Shown here piece by piece: positions 18,150 to 25,951 of a stretch of 64,000 nt of DNA. The notes beneath the pieces are model-generated. The model made no database searches. It was not told the origin of the DNA and was given only the letters and a program-made list of their open reading frames with translations. The stretch comes from Actinoallomurus spadix (GTDB lineage: Bacteria > Actinomycetota > Actinomycetes > Streptosporangiales > Streptosporangiaceae): positions 248,001-312,000 of the forward strand of contig NZ_JAMXMX010000007.1 in the NCBI RefSeq assembly GCF_024055725.1, written 5' to 3'. How positions within the stretch are numbered: the stretch's first letter is position 1; each line of letters begins with the position of its first letter. A program made the translations under genes and the position numbers.

Positions 18150-19364
18150 TCAGGGCAGCAGGCGGATCTGGCGATCCTGTTCGGCGTCGTCGGCGAGTTC
18201 GGCCGCGGAGGGCGAGCGGGCCGGCTCCTCGACCGGCGCCGGGTGATCGAGCTCGGCGTCGGTCACGCCCAGCTCGTTGAGCCTGCGGGCGGTCACCAGG
18301 ACGCGGCTCTCCAACGACCCGATCGTCCGGTTGTAGGCCACGACGGCGTTGGTCAGGGACCTGCCGAGCTGGTCGACGTGCCGGCCGAGCGTCCCCAGCC
18401 GGTCGTACAGCTCCCGGCCCAGCTCGAACACCGCCCGGGCGTTCTCCGACAACGCCTGCTGCTGCCAGGCGTAATGCGCCGTGCGCAGCATGCTGATCAG
18501 GGTGGTGGGCGTGGCGATGTGCACCCGGCGGCGCATCGCGTACTCCAGCAGGCCGGGGTCGCGGTCGAGGGCCGGCGCCAGGAACGCCTCGCCGGGAACG
18601 AACAGCACCACGAACTCCGGCGCCGGGCTGAACGACTGCCAGTACGCCTTGGCCGCCAGACGGTCCACGTGCTCGCGCAGATGCCGGGCGTGCGCGTCCA
18701 GGCGGGCCTCCCACACGTCCGGTCCGTCCGCACCGGCGGCGTCGAGGTACGCGGCCAGGGACACCTTGGAGTCGACGATGATGTTCTTGCCGCCCGCGAG
18801 CCGTACGACCAGGTCGGGACGGAGACCGTTGCCGGCGGTGGCCTGCTCGTCGAAGTCGCAGTGCCGGGTCATCCCGGAGATCTCGACCACGCGGCGCAGC
18901 TGGAGCTCCCCCCATCGCCCGCGGGCCTCCGGCCGCTGCAGCGCCCGTACGAGCGTCTGGGTCTCCTGGCGGAGCTGGTCGGAGCTCTGCCGCACGAACT
19001 CTACCTGCTTGGCCAGCATGGCGTGCGACTCGCGCCGCCCGGTCTCGACCTCGCGCAGCTGTTCCTCGACCTTGCTCAGCGTGTCCCTGAGCGGGGCGAT
19101 CCGCCGGTCCAGCTCCCCGGCGGCCTCGGCGTTGGCGGTGGCCAGACGGCTGCCGGCCAGATCGAGGAAGCGCTGGTTGCTCGCGTCGAGGGCCTGCGCC
19201 GAGAGTGCCTGGAACCGCTCGGCCATCCCCTGCTCGACGTAGGCGAGCTTCTCCTCGGCGGCCCTGGCCCGCGCGGTCACCACGGCGGTACGGCTCTGGG
19301 CCCAGGCGACACCGAGCGCCGCGCCCAGCACCAGACCGATCACGAGCCCGAGGAGAACGTCCAT
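18150..19364 (-). CDS. rmuC: RmuC family DNA recombination protein
   Basis: 404 residues: N-terminal membrane segment (MDVLLGLVIGLVLGAALGV), a long coiled coil (about 30-165), then the nuclease-like core with RGRWGELQLRRVVEISGM, LVVRLAGGKNIIVDSKVSL and FSPAPEFVVLFVPGEAFL. RmuC proteins limit inversions at short inverted repeats. ATG 19364 is chosen because it starts at the membrane helix; GTG 19388 would add eight residues. Divergent from ychF. Confidence 0.93.
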   Translation of the reverse strand: MDVLLGLVIGLVLGAALGVAWAQSRTAVVTARARAAEEKLAYVEQGMAERFQALSAQALDASNQRFLDLAGSRLATANAEAAGELDRRIAPLRDTLSKVEEQLREVETGRRESHAMLAKQVEFVRQSSDQLRQETQTLVRALQRPEARGRWGELQLRRVVEISGMTRHCDFDEQATAGNGLRPDLVVRLAGGKNIIVDSKVSLAAYLDAAGADGPDVWEARLDAHARHLREHVDRLAAKAYWQSFSPAPEFVVLFVPGEAFLAPALDRDPGLLEYAMRRRVHIATPTTLISMLRTAHYAWQQQALSENARAVFELGRELYDRLGTLGRHVDQLGRSLTNAVVAYNRTIGSLESRVLVTARRLNELGVTDAELDHPAPVEEPARSPSAAELADDAEQDRQIRLLP

Positions 19365-19481
19365 GTCCGCATCGTGACAAAGCAGCACGAGAAAGTCGGC
19401 GCGACGCGCGGACGAGCCGCCACCCCGGTCGGGGCACCGTACCGATGACCGACCGACGACACCGGCCGTACGACCCGCTCG

Positions 19482-19700
19482 GCCGCGCGGAGCGGCGGTC
19501 GCGCGGCGCGGGGCGCGGGCGAGGAGGCGGCGCGTACGGCGCGCTCGTGGGGGTCGCGTGGAAGGGGCCTCCGCCGGGCCGCGGTACGGCGGGGAACCGA
19601 GCGTACGGCCCGGCTACGGGCGCCGCGCGGAGGAGCCGTCGCGCGGCGCGGGGCGCGGGCGAGGAGGCGGCGCGTACGGGCCGCTCACGGGGGCGTGCGG
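19482..19700. repeat. Pair of direct repeats spaced 140 bp in the rmuC-ychF gap
   Basis: Sequence from 19482 recurs from 19622 with a 140-base period over about 79 bases; the core 19499-19539 and 19639-19679 (41 bases) is identical. The 377-base gap is extremely GC-rich and holds no convincing gene. An ATG at 19445 opens a low-complexity Arg/Gly/Pro frame through it, but the 140-base period shifts the repeat into another frame, so conservation of a protein is unlikely. Confidence 0.7.
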
Positions 19701-19741
19701 GCCGCCCGGGCGGTCCCGGCGGGCCCGTAGACTCTGCGTCC

Positions 19742-20821
19742 GTGAGCCTGTCCATCGGAATCGTCGGGCTGCCCAACGTGGGCAAGTCGACGCTGTTCAA
19801 CGCGCTGACCAAGAACACCGCTCTCGCGGCGAACTACCCGTTCGCGACGATCGAGCCGAACGTCGGTGTCGTGGCCGTGCCCGACCCCCGCCTCGACGAG
19901 CTGGCTAGGCTGTACGACTCGGCCAAACTCGTGCACGCCACCATGCAGTTCGTCGACATCGCCGGCATCGTGAAGGGCGCCTCCGAGGGGCAGGGGCTCG
20001 GCAACCAGTTCCTGGCGAACATCCGCGAGACCGACGCGATCTGCCAGGTGATCCGGGTGTTCGACGACCCGGACGTCACGCACGTCGACGGCGACGTCGC
20101 CCCGCCCCGCGACATCGAGACCATCAACACCGAGCTGATCCTCGCCGACCTGCAGACGCTTGAGAAGGCCCTGCCGCGCCTGGAGAAGGAGGCGCGGACG
20201 ACCAAGGACCGCGACAAGCTCGCGGTCGTCGAGGCGGCCAAGGCGGCGCAGAAGACGCTCAACGACGGCGTGACACTGTACGCCTCGGGCATCGACCCGG
20301 CGCCGCTGCGTGAGCTGCACCTGCTGACCGCCAAGCCGTTCCTGTACGTCTTCAACGTCGACGAGGACGAGCTCGGCGACGAGGCACTGCGCGCCCGCCT
20401 GCAGGAGCTGGTCGCCCCGGCCGAGGCCATCTTCCTCGACGCCAAGATCGAGTCCGAGCTGATCGAGCTGCCCGACGAGGAGGCCCTGGAGCTGCTGCAG
20501 TCCACCGGGCAGGAGGAGCCCGGCCTGCTGCAGCTCGTCCGCGTCGGCTTCGACACGCTGGGCCTGCAGACGTTCCTCACCGCCGGGCCGAAGGAGGCCC
20601 GCGCCTGGACGATCCGCAAGGGCGCCACCGCCCCGGAGGCCGCGGGTGTGATCCACACCGACTTCCAGAAGGGCTTCATCAAGGCCGAGATCGTGTCGTA
20701 CGAGGACCTGGTGGCCGAGGGCTCGGTCGTCGCCGCCCGTGCGGCAGGGAAGGCCCGGATGGAGGGCAAAGAGTACGTCATGCAGGACGGTGACGTGGTC
20801 GAGTTCCGGTTCAACGTCTAG
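19742..20821 (+). CDS. ychF: Redox-regulated ATPase YchF
   Basis: 359 residues, standard length. Obg-related P-loop ATPase that binds ribosomes. G1 GLPNVGKSTLFNAL, G3 FVDIAGIVKGASEGQGLGNQ, the NVDEDEL region in place of NKxD, and a C-terminal TGS domain (GPKEARAWTIRKG to EYVMQDGDVVEFRFNV). Start GTG 19742 gives the family start MSLSIGIVGLPNVG. The last of the Rv1099c-Rv1112-like block; the secretion operon begins 188 bases downstream. Confidence 0.96.
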   Translation: MSLSIGIVGLPNVGKSTLFNALTKNTALAANYPFATIEPNVGVVAVPDPRLDELARLYDSAKLVHATMQFVDIAGIVKGASEGQGLGNQFLANIRETDAICQVIRVFDDPDVTHVDGDVAPPRDIETINTELILADLQTLEKALPRLEKEARTTKDRDKLAVVEAAKAAQKTLNDGVTLYASGIDPAPLRELHLLTAKPFLYVFNVDEDELGDEALRARLQELVAPAEAIFLDAKIESELIELPDEEALELLQSTGQEEPGLLQLVRVGFDTLGLQTFLTAGPKEARAWTIRKGATAPEAAGVIHTDFQKGFIKAEIVSYEDLVAEGSVVAARAAGKARMEGKEYVMQDGDVVEFRFNV

Positions 20822-21009
20822 CAGGGCAGACGAACCTCGCTGTCCGGTAATGTTCCGTCGGCTACCGAGATGTCCACAACCGCGCGGCGGGACTGTGCAT
20901 CCTCGCTCGAGGCTGGAACAATTGACCGCCGTGGTTAAGGTGGTAAACCGAACTCGACCAGACGGATAGACGGCGCGCCGATCCCGGGCGGTGAGGCGCG
21001 AGCGGAGGC

Positions 21010-22023
21010 ATGATGGCTCGCAGGTCGTCCGGCGTTGTAGACGCCGGCGCGTCCGGTTACCCGCCGGGCGGATTCTCGTCCGGCGACCCTTGGGACACGA
21101 CGGAGGAGAAGGGACGCCGCGGCAAGCGCCGCGGCGGTTCCGACGGTGGCGGCGGTGACCGCCGTGGCTGGGGCGGATCCGGCGGCCGCTGGTTCATCTA
21201 TGTCGGACGGGTCATCCTCTGGGCCTTCCTCATCGTCGTGCTGGTCAACGGCATCCGTGCGCCCTTCGAGCGGTTCACCGAGAACCGCTCCACCACGGCC
21301 ACGACCGGCGATACGGCGAAGCCGAAGTTCCCGGAGACGGCGGCCTCGGCCTACGCCCTGTCATTCGCCGAGGTCTATCTGAATTACGACCAGGCGAACG
21401 CCGCGGAACGGCAGCGGCAACTCGCCCAGTTCATCTCCGGCGGGATCGACCCGCAGCTCGGCTGGGACGGCACCGGCAAGTCGGTACTGCAGTCCGCCCA
21501 CGTGGCCTCGGTGCGCGCGAGCGACACCGAGCACGGGGTCGTGACCCTCCTCGCGCGGGCCAACGGGCGGCTGTTCCAGCTGGCCGTCCCGGTCTACGTG
21601 AAGGACGGGGCGATGGCGATCACCGGGCGCCCCGCCACGCTGCCGCCGCCCGCGACCGCGTCGGTTCCCCCGGCCGCCCAGGACCGCGACTCCGGGCTGG
21701 AGAACGACCTGCAGCAGCCGCTGAACGACTTCTTCAAGGCGTACGCCGCCAGCGACGCCGGCTCCCTCCAGCGGTACTCTGACCCGCCCGTCACCGGGTT
21801 GGGCAACACCGTGACGTTCGGTCAGCTGAAGGAGGTCACCGCCCCGCGTGGTGACGCCGCCTCCCGAACCGTCACCGCGACGGTCGTCTGGCAGATTCCC
21901 GCCGGTCAGGGGAAGACGTCGGGTGGCACGCTCGAGCAGACCTACCAGCTCGCAATGGTGAAGAAGGCCGCATATTGGTTCGTCAGGGACATTCAAGGTT
22001 CCCCGCTTCCGGCCGGATCCTGA
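21010..22023 (+). CDS. TcpC-like conjugal transfer (VirB8-like) protein
   Basis: 337 residues: Gly/Arg-rich cytoplasmic N-terminus, one membrane segment (62-82) and an extracellular part made of two NTF2-like domains (about 105-215 and 225-335; AYALSFAEVYLNYD and LNDFFKAYAASDAGSL begin each). This is the layout of TcpC of pCW3 and Orf13 of Tn916, VirB8-like scaffolds of type IV secretion. GGAGG lies at 21004-21008; the second ATG at 21013 is better spaced than 21010. First gene of the T4SS operon. Confidence 0.82.
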   Translation: MMARRSSGVVDAGASGYPPGGFSSGDPWDTTEEKGRRGKRRGGSDGGGGDRRGWGGSGGRWFIYVGRVILWAFLIVVLVNGIRAPFERFTENRSTTATTGDTAKPKFPETAASAYALSFAEVYLNYDQANAAERQRQLAQFISGGIDPQLGWDGTGKSVLQSAHVASVRASDTEHGVVTLLARANGRLFQLAVPVYVKDGAMAITGRPATLPPPATASVPPAAQDRDSGLENDLQQPLNDFFKAYAASDAGSLQRYSDPPVTGLGNTVTFGQLKEVTAPRGDAASRTVTATVVWQIPAGQGKTSGGTLEQTYQLAMVKKAAYWFVRDIQGSPLPAGS

Positions 22024-22084
22024 CGTCCCGGCCGGACCGTCCCCAACGCTACGATTCACTCCCCGACCAAGGAAGGCCAGCCCG

Positions 22085-22369
22085 ATGATGCAACACATGC
22101 TGGCGATGCTGCCGCATCATGTGGAGGCGGCGCCTGCCAACGGCCTGGACACCGACAATCTCGCCAAATGGCTGCGCGACATCTTCGGGCCGTTGTTCCT
22201 GGTCGTCGTCTCCATCGTCGCGATCTTCTTCCTGTTCACACGGGAGATCACGCGCTTCGTGCAATTCATCCTGCTCGCGATCGGCATTGGAGTCATCTTC
22301 TACGTCCCCAACATCATCGAGACGACGGCCAAGGCGATCGCGACCGCCCTTGGCATCAAAACGAGCTGA
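22085..22369 (+). CDS. TcpD-like small membrane protein
   Basis: 94 residues with two membrane segments (about 36-54 and 59-76) and a short C-terminal amphipathic helix. Size, topology and position between TcpC and TcpE fit TcpD-type components of Gram-positive conjugation systems. Homology at sequence level is not certain. 61 bases after the TcpC stop, with GGAAGG upstream of the ATG. Confidence 0.65.
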   Translation: MMQHMLAMLPHHVEAAPANGLDTDNLAKWLRDIFGPLFLVVVSIVAIFFLFTREITRFVQFILLAIGIGVIFYVPNIIETTAKAIATALGIKTS

Positions 22370-22430
22370 ACCCGGCCGGGGTCGTCCTGGTCTAGTCATG
22401 GCTGGTCTCAAATAGGGGAGTGGGGCCCGG

Positions 22431-25400
22431 GTGGATCTGCCTACGTACACCAATATCTGGCGCATCGAGAAGCGGCTGTACAAGCTCTACGACCTACGGC
22501 TTCCGATGCCGCTGCCGTTGGTGCAGATCGGGGTGTTCGTCGGTGTCTTCCTGCCATGGATCATCCTGCTGCAGGTGGTCGGCCTGCCGTTCCACGCGCC
22601 CTGGCACGTCGTCTACCTGGTCCCGCCCGGTGTGCTCACCTGGCTCGCCACCCGGCCCGTCATCGAGGGCAAACGCCTCACCGAGCTGCTGATCTCCCAG
22701 ATCCGCTACCTCACCGAGGCGCGCACCTGGGCGCGTCTCACGCCGATCCGGGAGCCCGGTGAGGTCGCCATCGTCGGCCGGATCTGGCGGCGAGGCCACC
22801 TGGCCGGAGACCGGATGCACGTCGCGGGGACCACGGAACAGCCCGCCGAGCTCGCGCCCGCTCCCGAACGCGACGCGGCGCCGGCCGCGCCGCCCTTCCT
22901 CGAGTACCCCGGGACCGGGGCCGATCAGCTGCCCTCCGGCGTGTCCCGCCGCCCCGCCGCGGAGCAGCCACCCTTCGGCGCGGCGCGCCGGCCCGCCGCC
23001 GCACAGCGTCCGCAGGCGCCGAGCCTGCAGCCGACGCCGCACGACGGCACCACCGTCGTGCCCTCGTCCGGGTCCGGTGACCGGCGGCTCACCCCGGCCC
23101 CTGTGGAGCCGACCCGTCCGCAGCCGGTGCGATCCGAACCTCCCTCCCGGCCCGACACGGCGCGACCCGCCCGTCCTCAGCCGACGGCGCCCCAGCCCGT
23201 CCCCGGCCTCCCCGCGGCCTCCGACCCGCCGGCGGCACCGCGCACGCCGGTCTTCCCGGGCATCCCGGCCAGACCGACCCCACCCGCGCGGCCGGAGACC
23301 CCCGCCGTGCCCGCCGCACGGGCCGCCGGTCCGGAGTCGCCCGCCGGCGAGGACGGTGACCGGCGCGTCGCCGAGCGTGGACGGTCCCAGGAGAGCCCCC
23401 CCGGCGCCACCCTCCCCGGGCAGGGCAGGGAAGACGACACATCGCACCGGCCGACGCGGCAACGCAACATCTCGCACGAACCGGAGGCCCCCGCCGCGAC
23501 CTCCCGGCCGGTCCCGCCCACGCTGGGACGGCCGGCGGAGCCCTCCGCGGCCGAGTCCACCGGCCCGGCCACCCCGGCCCGTCCGGAGGCCACGGCCCCT
23601 CAGGAGACGCCGGAGCGTCCGGATTCGTCGGCAACGTCGGCGAAACCGGCCACGGCGGGTCCCCACGGCCCCGTCGGCAGGCACCCCGACGCCTGGGCCC
23701 CGCCCGCCTCCGACCGCGGAGACGCCCGGCGGCCGGAGGGCGCGACGCCCGCCGAGCGGCCGACCGCCCAGCCACCGACTACTCAGCGACCGGATGCCCA
23801 GCCACCGGCCGGTCAGCCACCGGTGCAGCCACCGGCCGCTCAGCGACCGGATGCCCCGGCACCCGCTGCCCGACCGGAGGCCGACGCTCGTTCCGCCGAT
23901 CCGGAAGAGAGCGACCGGCCGGACCGCTCGACGAGTCAGGGAGAGGCCGGGGAGGGGATGCTCCCCGCGTCGGTGATCTCGCTGCCGCCCGGACGGCACG
24001 CCAAGACCGCCGACGGCTCCGCGGCCGCACGCGCCACCGAGCCGCCGGCCGGGGACGGCGATCCGGCGGCTCCCGCCGGACGACCGCCGGCCGAGGCCGA
24101 GCCGGAGCGCGAGAGGGCGACTGCGGACCAAGCGGCTCCGGACCCGGCGAACGACCGTCCTGCGGCGGACCGTCCTGCGGCGGCGGACCGTCCTGCGGCG
24201 GCGGACCGTCCTGCGGCGACCGATCGGGATCCGGCAGGGCCGAGCGACGACGAGGAGGAGATCGCCAAGGCCCGCACCGACCAGATCGTGTGGCCGACCC
24301 CATCGTGGCGTGGCCCGGCCCCGCGACCTGAGGCCGGTTCCGTCCCACCGCGCGAGCCGTCTCCCGGCCGCCCGGACCGGCCCGCGGCAGCGGCCCGAGG
24401 CCGTTCGCACGGCGAGGAGGCCCCGCCCTCCCCGGAGACGCGGCCGGCCGCCGCACGGGACGCAGGGTCCCCGGCACCGGGCTGGACCCCGCCGGCGCCC
24501 GGGCGGCCGGCGACGCCGCCCGCCTCCGACCGGCCGGCGACGCCCCCTGGTCCCGGGCGATCGTCGACGCCCTCCGTGCCGCCCCGCGCTCCGGCGGCCG
24601 GGCATCCGTCGCCCCGCACCACGCCACCCCCGTCCGGCTCGCCCGCGGTCCCTGACAGATCACCGGCCCAGCCGCCCCGGACACAGCCGGCCAGACCCGC
24701 GCAGGTGCCGGCGGCCCGGCAGGCCCGCCCGCCGGCCGTCTCGCGGCCACCGGCCGCGCCCCGGCCGGGCGCGGAGCAGTCCTGGCAGGGCCGCCCGCAG
24801 GCCGCCGGTGCGCCGCCGGAGTCGCCGGCGCGCGCCGTCCGTTCCGGTCCGGCCTCACCCGTGCGCCCCGGACCGATGCCGCAGGTGACCCACGAGGACG
24901 AGGGACGCGACGACGACGGCCGAGGCCGCAGGCGCATGTTCGCGGGTGGCGGCGGCAACGGCGACGGCGACTACGAACAGCGCGTACGGACCGCGTTCGC
25001 GGGCGCCCGGCGCGTCGTCGTGCTCGGCTGCACCGGAGGCGCCGGCCAGACGGTGACCGCGCTCATGCTCGGGCACACCTTCGCCCAGCATCGTGGTGAC
25101 CGGATCGTGGCGGTCGACGTGAATCCCGGCCCCGGCGCCATGGCCCGGCGGACCCGGAGCGAGACACGGGAGACGCTCACCTCGCTGATCGCCCACGCGG
25201 AGCAGGTCTCCGGCTACCAGATGATGCGCCGGTACACCTCCATCTCCAAGTCCGGGCTGGAGGTCGTCGCGGCGGGCAAGAACCCCGTCCAGGCGCTCGA
25301 CGACCGGGACTACGCCCTCGCGATGCGGACCCTCGACCGGTTCTACTCGATCACGCTGCTGGACGCCGCGGCAGCCGTGGTCGCCCGCGTCCTGCCGTAC

Positions 25401-25766
25401 GCCGACCAGATCGTGCTCGTCGCGCCGGCCAGCTCGGACGCGCCGCGCGCGGTGGCCATGACGTTCGAGTGGCTCGACGGCCACGGCTACGAGGACCTGC
25501 GCTCCCGCGCGGTCACCGTGATCAACGGGGTGAGCCGCCGCAGCATGGACGACGTCGAGCAGGCCGAGTCGGTCGCCAGGGGCCGCTGCCGCGCCCTCGT
25601 GCGCATCCCCTGGGACGACCACCTCAGCCTCGACCGCGCTCCGCGCAACGAGTTGCGTTCGCTGCGGGCTCCGACCCGCAAGGCGTACATCGCGCTCGGC
25701 GGGGTCGTCGCGGGCGGTCTCGTCCAGACGCCGGGGCGCTACCCCCAGCAGGAGGTCTCCCGATGA
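22431..25766 (+). CDS. TcpE family protein fused to a Pro-rich linker and MinD-like domain
   Basis: 1111 residues. Residues 1-125 are TcpE-like: YTNIWRIEKRLYKLYDLRLP, two membrane segments (about 28-75) and IEGKRLTELLISQIRYL. Residues about 140-830 are disordered, Pro/Ala/Arg-rich, with tandem DRPAA units (24150-24220). Residues about 860-1105 have a MinD/ParA-like fold, but the P-loop reads GCTGGAGQTVTA, where Gln replaces the catalytic lysine, so ATP hydrolysis is doubtful. IVAVDVNPGPG and VLVAPASSDAPRA follow as in MinD. GTG 22431. The C-terminal domain faces the cytoplasm and may dock the VirB4 ATPase encoded next. Confidence 0.82.
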   Translation: MDLPTYTNIWRIEKRLYKLYDLRLPMPLPLVQIGVFVGVFLPWIILLQVVGLPFHAPWHVVYLVPPGVLTWLATRPVIEGKRLTELLISQIRYLTEARTWARLTPIREPGEVAIVGRIWRRGHLAGDRMHVAGTTEQPAELAPAPERDAAPAAPPFLEYPGTGADQLPSGVSRRPAAEQPPFGAARRPAAAQRPQAPSLQPTPHDGTTVVPSSGSGDRRLTPAPVEPTRPQPVRSEPPSRPDTARPARPQPTAPQPVPGLPAASDPPAAPRTPVFPGIPARPTPPARPETPAVPAARAAGPESPAGEDGDRRVAERGRSQESPPGATLPGQGREDDTSHRPTRQRNISHEPEAPAATSRPVPPTLGRPAEPSAAESTGPATPARPEATAPQETPERPDSSATSAKPATAGPHGPVGRHPDAWAPPASDRGDARRPEGATPAERPTAQPPTTQRPDAQPPAGQPPVQPPAAQRPDAPAPAARPEADARSADPEESDRPDRSTSQGEAGEGMLPASVISLPPGRHAKTADGSAAARATEPPAGDGDPAAPAGRPPAEAEPERERATADQAAPDPANDRPAADRPAAADRPAAADRPAATDRDPAGPSDDEEEIAKARTDQIVWPTPSWRGPAPRPEAGSVPPREPSPGRPDRPAAAARGRSHGEEAPPSPETRPAAARDAGSPAPGWTPPAPGRPATPPASDRPATPPGPGRSSTPSVPPRAPAAGHPSPRTTPPPSGSPAVPDRSPAQPPRTQPARPAQVPAARQARPPAVSRPPAAPRPGAEQSWQGRPQAAGAPPESPARAVRSGPASPVRPGPMPQVTHEDEGRDDDGRGRRRMFAGGGGNGDGDYEQRVRTAFAGARRVVVLGCTGGAGQTVTALMLGHTFAQHRGDRIVAVDVNPGPGAMARRTRSETRETLTSLIAHAEQVSGYQMMRRYTSISKSGLEVVAAGKNPVQALDDRDYALAMRTLDRFYSITLLDAAAAVVARVLPYADQIVLVAPASSDAPRAVAMTFEWLDGHGYEDLRSRAVTVINGVSRRSMDDVEQAESVARGRCRALVRIPWDDHLSLDRAPRNELRSLRAPTRKAYIALGGVVAGGLVQTPGRYPQQEVSR

Positions 25767-25948
25767 GCCGGCGTCGTCCGGCGCGCGCCCGTTCGGGGCG
25801 GGGCACCCAGTGGGCCGGCGGGGGCGTCCCCGCCGGCGCGCGCGGTGTGCCGCGACCGCCGGACGGCGGCTCCGGGACGACGGCCGTCTCTTCGGCGGGA
25901 CCTCGCCGGGCAGTGCTTGATCATGTTTTCAGTACGAACGAGGAGTAA
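25763..25948 (+). CDS. 61-residue hypothetical gene between tcpE- and virB4-like genes
   Basis: ATG 25763 overlaps the upstream stop (ATGA) and the TAA ends three bases before ATG 25952, with its GAGGAG codons acting as the next ribosome binding site. The product is basic at the N-terminus (RRRPARARSGRG), Gly-rich in the middle and ends DHVFSTNEE. No membrane segment. The tight coupling on both sides argues that it is translated. Confidence 0.5.
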   Translation: MSRRRPARARSGRGTQWAGGGVPAGARGVPRPPDGGSGTTAVSSAGPRRAVLDHVFSTNEE

Positions 25949-25951
25949 CCG

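Noticed and set aside
19205-19741. N-terminal extension of ychF, or a separate small gene starting at ATG 19445
   Set aside because: YchF starts at GTG 19742 by family alignment; the upstream frame is low-complexity Arg/Gly and is broken in phase by the 140-bp repeat.
22494-24605. 703-codon open frame on the minus strand opposite the TcpE-MinD gene
   Set aside because: It is a shadow of the Pro/Ala/Arg-rich linker: Arg/Gly-only composition, no domain, no ribosome site, while the plus frame has recognisable ends.
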